Shown here: in pieces, positions 23,101 through 35,100 of the stretch
Layout of the letters: each line of letters starts with the position of its first letter
Position numbering within the stretch: position 1 is the first letter of the stretch
Assembly: GCF_963678635.1 (NCBI RefSeq)
Contig: NW_026970937.1
Span: 54,166-118,165 of the forward strand
Source: Symsagittifera roscoffensis
Taxonomy: Eukaryota > Xenacoelomorpha > Acoela > Convolutidae
DNA length: 64,000 bases
Reading direction: 5' to 3'
The notes under the pieces: model-generated
What the model saw: the letters and a program-made list of their open reading frames with translations, nothing else
Databases searched by the model: none
Told to the model about the DNA's origin: nothing
Translations under genes and position numbers: made by a program

Positions 23101-26100
23101 AATTGTGTTTGAAATTTGTTCAGTTAAAAGTTTCTTTATTTCTTCAAATCGTGTTTGATGTTCTGTGTTCCATTCAAAATTATTTTGTTGTCTAAGGATG
23201 TTATAAAATGGTCGTAGATATAATTGCATTTTATAAACATATTTACTTAAAAAGTTTAACATTCCAAGAAATTCTTGGATTTTCTTTTTATTTGTTGGTG
23301 GTTGAAGTTTTTGAATAGCGTCAATGCGTGATTTCAATGGAGTGATTGTTTTTCTTTCTATATTATGTCCTAAGAATTTAACTCTTGTCAAAAAGAAGTG
23401 TGATTTATCGGGGGCGGCCTTCAGATTTTCGTTCTGAAGTATTTGGTGATATTTTTCTAAAACATTGAACATCTCGTCTTTTGTTTGTGATTGCATAAAA
23501 ACATCGTCTAGATAGGTGATTGCGTTTTTCTTGAGTATTAGTGGTCTAAAAATTTTGCTCATAAAAGCTGAAAATGCTGCTGGTCCTATGGATATTCCAT
23601 AGAATAAGCGGTTGAATTCATATTGTTGGTTTCCGATAACAAATTGTGTTAAACGTCGTGATTGTTCATCTAGTGGCATTTGATTGTATGCACTATTCAT
23701 ATCGGCGGTTGTAAAGTATTTGCCGTTTATTTTTGTTAAAATAACTTGTATTGGTTCAATGGGCCAATTACATTTTGATTCATCTATAAGTGAATTGAGG
23801 TATCTAGCATCGAGAACGATTTTCAATGATTCTCCTTTAGCTAGAATGATAACAGGGTTGATAAATGTGTTGCCTTTTGGTTGTTCTTCTTTGTTTACTG
23901 GTGATATAATGTTGTATTGTTCTAAAATGTCGAGTAATCTGTTCACTTTATCATGTAAGTGAATTGGTACTTTACTTGCTCTCTGTTTTTTGAAAACTGC
24001 GTCTGGTTTTAACGGGAGATGTAGTGATGAACTGATTTTTCCAACATCGAATTTTGATGTTGCATAGACTGATGAATATTTAATTAGCTGTTTGGCTAAT
24101 TTTTCGAATTCGTCTTGTGTTATTTGTGAATGTTGGAAATTAAACATTGTTAAAAATTTTTGTTGGTCCTCTGTGTAGTTACTTATGTTGAAAGTAGGTT
24201 TGAAATATGGAGTTTTTGTGAAATAATCCGTATTTCTGTTTTCGTTACTTATTATATTATTTATAGATAATTCTTCATTAAGAATTGTAGATTGGCAAAT
24301 ATCTAGTAATTGGAGTATATTATTTACGCGATAGGCTTTTTCGTGTATTGGTGATATTGTAGCGTTGGTTTCACAATATCCTAAAAGTCCTAAAGGTAAT
24401 GTTACTTGGTAAGGTGTGTTGTTATAGACATGTAAGGAAATGATATCGGAATTCGAATTTTTCAAATATTTTATGGATGAGATTGTGATTTTGAAAAATT
24501 TGTGAATAGGTTTGAATTCAAATTCTGACATATAAAATTTTTGTTTGTTTTGTTCTTTATCATATTGGTGAACTTGTTTGATTGAAAAATTATAGATATT
24601 TCCTGATAGTGGTTTTAGGTGTTTTCTTTGTTGGTTAAATATCGGGTAGAATTTTGAAAAGAATGGTGGTTGTTTATTTAATCTTTGAAAAAATGTTAAG
24701 GATGTTTCTTTTGTTTTTGTATATTTATCTTTGATTAATATTTTACTATTTAGTATGTTAATTGTTGGTATATACTTCGAAATAAATGGTATTCCAATGA
24801 TATCATATTTAATGTCAGTGATATGGAATATTTGTTTAAATGGCTTATTTAAAATTTTGCTTTGTTCCATTGTTCTGGTGGGGAGGAGAAATAATTGGAT
24901 TTTTCCGTAGTTTATCAATGTTGATCCTTGTGCTGTTGCTAACTTACTGGAGGTTTCAAGAGGTGTTAGCTTTGGGTGTAAAGTTTTTATTTCATTCCAT
25001 GTGGGGATGTTTATTATGTTTGATTCTGCTCCTGAATCAATTAAAAAATCTATTTCAAGGTCTGGTGGTTGAAATTCTTTATTTCTTGGGCTTTCTAAGA
25101 GAAATGGTATTGTCCAAATTTTTTCTTTGGGTTGTTCTTTTTGTATATTTTGATAAATGTGGTTTGTATTCAAGCATTTTGTTTTGGTATTTTTATTGGT
25201 TTGATTTGTAGTGTTAATCTCATTTGTTTCTTGCGTCGTTGGTGTGGAATTTATGGGTGTAGTGTAATAATTTTGAAGAAATTCTGATTGATTTTCATAT
25301 ATGTGTGATGAAAAGGGTTGTTCATATATGACAGATTCATAGTCATTTTCGACTTTTATCATATTGATAGAAAGAGTGTTTTCAGTATCACTTTCTGAAT
25401 CTGATGATGTACAGTTTATTTGATTGAGTTGTAACGTATCAGTTACTGTGTCATCAATACCTGGAGGGTCTGATGTTGTTTCTGGGTTAGATTGTACTTG
25501 ATTGATTTGTCTTTGATGTTTAGGTGTACTACTTCTGTGGCGATTATTAGAATTATTATAGTTATTATTATTCCGGTGTGGTGATTGGGAATAATTTCTA
25601 TAACGATTATTATAACTTGGGTGTCGATTTTGTGAATTATTTCGCGATCTGTTTTGGTAATTATTGTTTGGTCTGTTATAGTTCGATCTATTATATGAGT
25701 TATTCCTTGATTGATTGTTCGGGTAATTCTGGTTTCGGTTGTTTGAATAACTTCTATTTCGATTATAGGAGTAGTTTCTATTCCTATTGTATGATGAATT
25801 TCGTGATTGGTTGTTTGGATAGTAGTTATTTCTTGATTGGGAATTAGATCTAGAAACAAATCGTTGTGTATTTGAATTTGATCTGGAGTAGTTATTTCGA
25901 CTATTTGGTCTATTGTAGTGATTTTGTGATGAATTATTCGTGTTTCTTCGTTCTGGTGATCTTCCTCTATAACTTGAGTTATATGGTGATTGATTTCTTG
26001 TATAATTTGTATTGTTCGGGAGTGGTTTTCCTGAACTGTTGTTGCTGTAAACTGTTTTGTTCGGTAGATTTTGATCTTTTTTCATGTATTGATAGAATGA

Positions 26101-29100
26101 TTTATTTGGTTCTTTATATTTTTGAGGTTTATTTTGATTGTCTTGCTGTTTTTGTCTACATTCGGAAATACTATGTCCGTATCGTCGGCAATAATTACAC
26201 CATTTTTTGAAAGATGGTTTGCCTTTAAAGTTTGGGTTCTTTTCGTAAATATTGAGTATTTCAGTGATTTTTTCAACGAGGTCTGTCTCTGATTCCTGTA
26301 TATTATTAATATTAGTGGGAGTCGTTTCAATTCTGTTAACGTATTGTAATTTCAGATTTTCCGTTTCTTCTAGTTTCATCGTGATTTCTGCTTGTTCTAA
26401 TTTGTCTACTAGTTTTCGAAAATCTAAATCGGGTTCTCGAATTGAAGAAGGATGGGATGCTCTCTTTTTTATTGCTATTTTCCTTAATTGTGGTGTTAAG
26501 GTCATCATTAAGATTTCTGTCATCTTTGTGTTTTTATAGTCATGTGTATTTAATGAATATGCTTTTCGAACTAGTGTTTCGATTCGTACTGCTATTTGCT
26601 TGATGGTTTCGTTTGGTAATCTGCGAATTTCATTACATAAAACTCTTTGTTGTTGTTTGTTTCTTTCGGAGTCAAACATTTTTGAAAATTCCTGTGTAAA
26701 CCTTTTCCAGTTTGATTTTATTTCTAGAGGTAGTACTGAAAACCATTTTTGGGCTGCGCCATCTAAGGTTGTTTGTATTAACGCTGTGCGTCGATGTATC
26801 CAATTTTGATGTAGTGGCGTATTAATTGGTTCAGGTCCAATATTTAAAATCAGGTTTGCTGTTACTGCATTTAAATAATCTTCTACAGAGTATTCAGGGT
26901 CTGTTCCTGTGAAAACCATTAAAGGTTTGTTTGATGTTATTGATGATCCACCCATAAGGTATGGATTCATTGTCATTTGTAATGATTCTGCTGCATTTGG
27001 CATTTGAGAAAAATTCGAAAGTTGGTTTCTTGTTATTTCATGTTGTTGGAGATAATATGGGAGTGGTATTTCATTTTGCATTTGTGATGCTTGATACGAG
27101 TGTGCAGTCATTGGATTTTGTTGTTGAATTGGTTGAAAAGATTGTGTATTAATTAGATTTTGTTGTTGAATTGGTTGTTGATGTTGTGCATCTATTGGTT
27201 GTGGAGAAAAATTTCTATGATTTGTACGTGTTCTCTGTATTCCTTGTCTACGATATTCTTGAGTATTTGGTGCAAATATATCTGGTTGTAAGAAATCATC
27301 ATCTGAGGATAAATAATCCATTTGATAAGATGTCTGTTTTTTATTTTTATTTTGTTGAAAAAATGGGTAATTTTCACTGTGATCCTGTGGAGGATTTGTT
27401 TGGAAATTTATTGAATTAGGTTGGGTCATTGGGTTATCCCAATTTCGAGATCTTGTATATTGGTTAAAATTTCTTTGTGGTTGGTTATATGTTTTTGATG
27501 GATGTGTATAATTATAATTATGGTCTGCAAAGTTGTTTCTAGTGAATGTTTTGTGTGTTTTTGATGGTATTGTCATGGGTCTGTATGTTTGGTAATCCAT
27601 ATGTGAATATTTAGGAGCAACCGAAGGTTTAACGGTTGATTGTAAGGTTACCTGTGTTTGTGAAGGATTTGTATTTCTTGGTGTTGTTAAATTTGGGCGT
27701 ATTGGTGAAATACTTTGTTGTGTAGTTGTTGTGTGTACAATTTCTTCATTTATGAAGTGTGATGGTGTCTGGATATCTTGTTGAGTAAGATTCCTAGTTC
27801 CATTGAGGTTTTCATTGTGTATAACTGTAGAGTTTAAACTATTATTTTGTGTATCGGGTAAAAATGTATTATAGTTTAATGGTGTTGCATCAATGGTTAA
27901 TGGTATTACTTTTACATAATCTCTTATGTAAGATATCGTACTTATTGCTTGACTTGAGATTGTTTGTGGGAAGCTTATAAATGCGGGATGAGACCATTCG
28001 GGGTCCCAAACATAATCTGATTGTTCTGTGATAGCGGTATCATCGTTCGAGTTTTGGGGTCTAAAATTTTTTCTTGCTTGTGCAATTAAATCAATATTGT
28101 GTGTGAAATAATCTATTATGAACCATGCCAAAATTTTTTGTAGATCGTGTTTTGTATGTTGTGAAACGTCGTCTTTCGTGAAATTTTCTTTAATGATGTT
28201 TAAATAACTAGAGAGTAGTGTGATTTCATGTCGTACTCTTAAATGTTTAGATGTTTCTGTCGGTGAGACATTTGTTATTGGGATTTCGTTTTCTAATATC
28301 GAAATATAACTATATATTATTGCGAAAACTTCATTGGTGAATATGGAGTTTGCTCTTTGTGAGTTATGATATTGGATGTTTTTTATATATTCTGAAAAAA
28401 CTTTTGAAAATTCTAAATCAAGATCGTCTGTTTGAATTGTATATTTTCTATTATTATGGTTTGGTGAGGTGAATTCTATGGAGTAGATTCCATACTGTTG
28501 TGTTATGTTGCATATATCTTTTAAATAGTGGTCTATGATTTGTCTTTTGATTTTTACATCTGGGAACTCTGTTTTACATGGACTGATTCCGGGTTCAAAT
28601 AAATTTAATAGTAAATTTTTGCAAAATATATGCTGTCCTCTATCAGTGGTTGCATCTACTATAAAAGGAAAGATTTCATCATCATCTGGACTTTCTTCAC
28701 CTGGGGTGTGCGTTGAGCTCATTTTTTCGTTCGATGACTGTTAATATGTAATTATTAATGTGTCGAATTGGTTGATTCCAATTGTATAAATGTACTGGTT
28801 TGTGTTTATACTGCTTTTTTATTCTTCTTTTTCCTCTTTTTGATGAATTTGAAGTTGTTTCTGAGTCAGAAAAATATAATTGATCGTGAAGTGGGTAATT
28901 TTTATCTATTGATTCTTTTAGTTTGTAAAGTTCGTCTAAACTGTTGGTTTCTGATTCTGAAAATGCGTTTCGATTTTTTGAAAATCTTTTTCGTGTTATT
29001 TGTCTTTGTTTCGTTATTATTTTTCTTTTTAGTGTTTGTCGTTTTGTTCGAATGTATCCAACTGTTTGTGTATGAGGTGTGATTACAAGGTCGTATTTTT

Positions 29101-32100
29101 TGTTATCTATTTCACAATTGTGTAAAACGATTGTTTGTTTATTTCCTAGGTTTTTAAATGACATAAGGTTTAGGATGACGGATGCAAAAGGTTGTTAAAT
29201 GATTTCTATTTTCCTAAACTGTTAGTTCTTACGATTTTTTGGTTAGCTTAACCTGGGTCTATTTGTTCAGGGTTGGAGAGAAAAGTATATCGATTCCGAA
29301 GAATGATTTTTTACTTTCTCGTGGCTAGTATAAGTTAAGGTGTTAACTTACTTAATCTTACTTAGGGGTAGTGATTGTGTTCAAGGGTTGGAGAATATTA
29401 AATCGATCCACAAGGTTCAGGTATAATTAGAACGCGAGTAGTTCGTTAGATACTATTTTAAACTTACTAAGTCTAAGATTTATCCTGGGTCTGGTAAGAG
29501 GGGGGGTCAAGTGAAGGATGAATAACCGAAGTTCTTCACTGTTTATCCTAATTTGAATGATTAGTTTTGTTTAAAAATTTCTATTAGTCTTGGGTCTTTA
29601 GAAAGGGTTGGGTAGTGAATCGACGTTTGAGGTCGTTAGACACTAATTAAGTGGGTGGGGGAGAACAAAGTTGTTCTGTTTGATCCAAGGATAAGCCTTG
29701 ATGATCAAATTTGAAATTTAATTAAGTAGAAAATGATTTAAGATCCAAGGATAAGCCTTGATGATCTGGTTTTAAAATTAAGTGAATTTAAGTTTTAATA
29801 AAATTTTAAATGTGTGTAAAGGAAAGATTTAGTGTTTTGATGATATTAGTGGGTTTATGATTGCTGTTATGTTTTAGGTGATGGAGCTGGAACAACAGGA
29901 TGATTTATGATTACTAACCATTTATTGTCATGCTACTAATTTTTATTTTTTATTTTTCAATAAATATTTTTCAAACATGTTTTGTATATTACTGCAGAAT
30001 TTTAGGAAAACGATCTTAGATCTTTTTATCAATCGTTATTGTATATTAATAATTTTGTTTAGCGCCTGAAATGATTTTGAAGATTAACTTCAAGGTTTTA
30101 TGTTTGCAAATGAAAATCTAAATTCATTGCCAGTAATATTCTAAATATAAAAGTTTGTTCTGGTTTTTGCCTAACTATCATATAGCTATATGGCAAGTTT
30201 CTACTTTGTCGTATGTCGTCTCTGGTTCGAGGTCTTCTTCCAATTCCGGGTAGTTCTGTTATGGTTCGGAATATTGGCTCTGATCTATTGAGTCGTAGAG
30301 ACATTTCGATTAAATTATTGTCGTATAACATTTTGTAAATGTTTTTGTCTAATTTCTAATCTATTTTGGTTAATTCTAAGCTATTAAGGTCTTGTTCGAG
30401 ACTTATGGTCGCACCAGATGAGTTAGGACCGAGTTGGTTAACTCATAGAGTAATTTCGGATAGGGTACACCGTCTGCTCGTCACGCTATCTTATTTTCGG
30501 CCGGATAGATTCGTGCAACTTCTTAGTCTAATACCGATCCTAATCTTACTCTTATACTATCTAGTCTCAGGTTGTTTAACTAGTCTCTGCTAGGCTCAAT
30601 AGATCTAGGGTATACTGGTTTATTGCGGCTGCTGAAGTGCTCGGGAGAGTCCAACTAATTTCTAAGTTAAATTCAAATCTCTCTGGTGCTGAAATTACAA
30701 GTAACTTCAGCACTTACAAATAAGTGGGTTGTTAGTTAGATGGATCATGATTGGTTAATATTAAATACTTTACATTGGTAAAATATCTAATTTATCCAAT
30801 CATAAAATGTAGTTTAGATCAGGTTCCACAGTCAAAAGATGAGTTATGTTTTTCACTGGCAATATTTAAAATGGATGCAATTTTTAGAAAAACCAAAGGA
30901 ATGTAAAATGTTTTTTGATCCAATCTCAAATTCGATTGATGCTATCAAAAATATGTCGGTCGTGAGGTCTCTTGAATTTGAAAAATATTTTGATATAAAT
31001 TGCTCTAAGTTTTTTTAATGCGACTTCATTAACGCTCTTTGGACTGTGTGCTTACTCCGTTTTAACAGAAGTAATTTTGCAGTCTATCTTTTCTTCATTT
31101 ATTATGAAAACGATGAGACAATAGGAATGTCGCGTTAACTTCAGGGCTTTGACAGATAAGATCACACCCTTCTCTCCCATTTTTCCATTGGCTCCGAATC
31201 GACCTCTAAATTGAACTTTATTAGCGCCATTGTACCGTGTCAACTCACATTTGGAACATATCAGCGCATACACTTCTTTTTCAGGTTTAGTCTGTTTAAG
31301 TTATGATATGATTTGTTTGAGTTGTTATGTTATGTTTAATGTTTATATGTGGTTGTTGTTTATCGGTTTTGTTGATTGTTTGTGCAGCTGGTGACTATCC
31401 AAGGGGTAAATGGGAATGAGACGCAGATGTATGCCATAGCAGCCGCCGCCTCAGACGAGAACCCAACCATGTGAGTCATTCACTCATGATTAATTTTAAA
31501 TACAACTATATTGTCCTTATTTTTGTGTGAATAAGCGGAGTTTACATGCTTGGGACTATTATGTCAATACTTTCTATCTTATGGAACATTCTGAAAGCTT
31601 ATTTTAGTTGTAACGAGAATGTAACAAGTTCACCCGGCTGTTGTGCAAGACGAGCAGTATATTTCGACTAAGGTCGTTTTTCAAAAATAGAAAAATAGAA
31701 TTTTTTTAAAAGGATTTTTGATTTTTTTTGTTTTTTTTTTCTGAGGGAGGATTGAAGAACCAGTAGCGGATTTGGAAGGGGGCGGCGGATGCCCCCCCTC
31801 AGGGATTCGACCCCCTGCCGACCCAAAGGGTCCACCTCTGTACTATTTTGAGCTATCTTTTGGTGAGGTACTCAAAATTTTTCTAAAGGCGCCTTGGGAG
31901 TCAATATATACTAATTTTTCAGAGGGTAGCGCGCGCCGAAAAAACGCGATTTTTTTAATCAAAATTTTCCAAAAATTGCCTGCAGCGCAGAAAATTTGGT
32001 CAAAAGGGGGTATTTATAATGATTTGGGAGAGCTCAGATAATCAATTTGTTCGACCTACAAAAAAGGTCGACAAAATTTTCGAAATTTTTTTGAAAATCC

Positions 32101-35100
32101 GCCCCCTTTGAGAAAATTCTAGATCCGCCCCTGACCCAAAGCGACTTTCAGGATGTTAATCCTGTCAATAGCTCTCACTTGTTCTTCTTTTTCTTACCTG
32201 CTCTATTTTGTTGATGTTTTCTCATGTAATGTAGGTCTCCCACTTTATGCAACTGTTCGTTCTCTTTAAACAACTCTGATTGTGAGAACATGGCCACTCC
32301 TTTTCTGGGTTTGTGGGATGGGGATTCATTTAGTATATATCTATAACAGTTATAATAAGAGTTAAGTGGGTGTCACTGTCCATCCCCTGTCTGGAATCAA
32401 GAGTTTCTTGTTATATGAAACAGTTAGACAGACGTTGACTCTATTCTGACGCTGTGAACCTCTGCCTCTGTGAACTTTGAACTGCTTACATGGATAGCAC
32501 TAATTGAAAATCGTGTCTGCATACTAGCAATTTTCTAGAATGGATGCATGTTATGTACTTTACAAAAGTAAGGGTAATCTTTTCTTGATATTTAACGGTT
32601 GATGTATAAATTTCGTACATGTCATGTCGAATCATTCATGTGGTGTCTTTTAGCGAGAAAGAGTCAACTTGTCCTGTCTGTCACAAGACATTCCCCACCC
32701 TCCCTGCACTCAATGGCCACATGCGATTGCACGGGGGCTACGACAAAGAGACAAAAGAGCAGGCACTCAAGGAACGAGACAGGGACAAGACATCATCTCA
32801 CAAGTCAGCTAACAAATCATCCACAGCTGTCAGTAGCAATGGAACCCTTTTATCATCGACGTCCGGCTCCTATTCTGGGCTATTTGATGATCGGGACCGT
32901 TTTGGTGGCGGGTCTGTTGGGGAGGGAGCAGTGACAGTCAGTCTTCCCCTGAGCATCAATTCCAATCCAACATCTGCATCGCCGCCTCTGCCCACACTCT
33001 GTAGTCTGAACAGTAGCAATGGGGGACTAGGATCCAACTCTTCCTCCAACGTGTCTTCCCCTGCCCAGCCGCTGGCTTTGACAGTGCCTCACAAAACACT
33101 ATCATCCGAAGTGCAACTGCCCCGCTCACAGAACCAGAGTCCTCAGCTTAACCTACAACATCATCTAGCTGCCTTTTCTCAACCGCACGAGAAGAGCCTG
33201 ACGACAGATGTTGAGCAGTCACGCAATGTACTGAATCAGAACCAAGTGCAGAATCCTCATGATTTGGTATCCTCGAATCCCCTGATCTCGGTTCTGAGAG
33301 ATGCCATAGTATCACAGTCCATATCCATGTCCTCTCAAGGGAACCTGATGCCCTCTCACCACAATATCCCATTCCAGAACCATTTTATACCTACCCCGCC
33401 CTCGTCGTCCACACATAACTCCTTCTCAGTGATGGATCTGATGCAACCATATGCTTCCGAAGCCTTGGACTCATTGAAGGGAACTATGATGACTAAAGTA
33501 GAACAATCCACTTGTGAGGCGGACCGGAAACCACTCATCACCAACAAGTTTTTCAACCCGGCAGTGTTTGCTTCTAGTTTTGAGAAAGTGGTGAAACATC
33601 GAACGATTCCTGGCACCGCCATGCAATCTATTGAGCATCCCATGGAAAGCGATCACACGATATTAAATGTACAGTCGCCTCAAGGAGTCGCAATATCAGA
33701 GCAAAACTACACGCATATCACTGGTTCGTTGCAGAAAAGTCAGTCGTCACAGTCGATGACTCTGGCCTCTTCTCAAAACAGCTTTTCTGTGGATTCAATC
33801 CAACAGCCTTCGATTAACCGTGTGGATCTCAGCAAGTCAAACCACATGGGCCTTCCCCCTCAGTCTGCCTTGAAGTCGCCTTTCATCGCCAGGAGTCCGG
33901 GGCCTTCCAAATCAGTGCACTTCGTCTTTCCCCCACCCACAAGTCACGCCCTCACGAGGAACAGCCACAGTGACCAAAATTTATTGAGAGAGCAAGGGTA
34001 CGCTGGCAACAACATCCAAAGCAGCTCCCCAGAACTGAAAAACTTTCGAGGTTTCCCAAAACCCACAGCTGGAATCGTGGCGTCATCCTCTGAGATGAAG
34101 CGAGATGTTCAAAGCACTTCACGGACATACGAAAGACTTCCACCGCCCTACAGCGTAGCAGCCGACTCAGATGACTATGGTAATCTGACAGCAACAAAAT
34201 CGGGACTGAAAGGGCCTTCAGCGTTGCCGAGACATCTGAATACTTCTAGAATGGACTCGGTAACGAGCCGGAACCGCAGTTTCTCAGTGGATGAAAGAGC
34301 TTTGAGACCGAAGCCGGAGCTAGATGAGTTCCTGACTGTATGTGACGAGTACATTCAGAGTGAATTGGAAAAAATGAACAGGCGTCGAATGACTCTGGGT
34401 GGTGCAGACAGCCGGGAACAGGGTTATCTGAAAGTGAGCACAGATGGTTCAAGTGCTAGGATGGGAGCCACTGGAGGTTCTCAAGACAGCACGGGTAGTA
34501 ATTCAAGTTCCAGGCATGAATCGCCCAATATCTCGCCGACAGAAAAAGACGTGGTGTCGCGACTTAAAAGTAATATCGTAGAGGAAGCAGAGGCGGTCGA
34601 AGGATGTTTTGGGGAACAGGAGGATATGGATGATGAAGATGATGACGCATTCCTACCTCCTGATGCAGTAGTGACTTCTGCACAGCTATGCAATATCAAA
34701 TACCCTCTTCACATGCCTTCGTCGTCTGCAATGACGTCAAGCAAATCGCAGTTCAAAAGACCAGCGCCTTTGAACATTCCGAAAAGCGTGAGCAACTTCA
34801 CGAGAACGAGTCAACAGACAAGTGGCGCTGGGTCGTGGAGACCCGAATACTACAAGCACTGTCTGTCAGCTTCTTTCGCTGTAGACAACAACGACAATTC
34901 TTTGTTTCCGTTTGCAAACCCAGCCACAAGCCAGGAACAACCCTTGACTCCATCGCATGCAAACACAGGACTGCTTACTCCAGACCGATTGGACGAACTA
35001 TTTCCAGACGAACCTGTTTTGAGGCGCAATTCGGTTGCAACATTCCCATGTAGATTAGACGAGGAAATTGTGCATTGTTCCAAGGAAGTCCCCATCACTA

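Larger units (their letters stand above)
11923..30828 (-). mobile_element. Complete 18.9-kb Ty3/gypsy-class LTR element with envelope-like and accessory ORFs
   Basis: Two 410-bp LTRs (TG...CA) that look identical by eye bound the element, with a CAGT target duplication outside. It lies antisense in intron 2 of the TRERF1-like gene. Its coding strand (minus) is rich in A and C and poor in G, unlike the host exons. The pol order protease, RT, RNase H, integrase marks it as Ty3/gypsy class. At 18,906 bases it is far longer than a typical 5-10-kb gypsy-class element. The extra length comes from a 600-residue N-terminal gag region, a large block of ORFs after pol, and long untranslated ends. It looks structurally complete, but the reading frame breaks inside the integrase C-terminus, so whether this copy is competent is unknown. 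I see no premature stop elsewhere in the large ORFs. Confidence 0.93.

Noticed and set aside
25443..25859. 138-residue minus-strand frame rich in Ile and Thr
   Set aside because: A shifted reading of the Asn/Arg repeat tract of gag; the composition follows directly from the frame change.
29683..29766. CRISPR-like direct repeats
   Set aside because: Only two copies at 60-bp spacing in a eukaryotic retroelement leader; no array and no cas genes.
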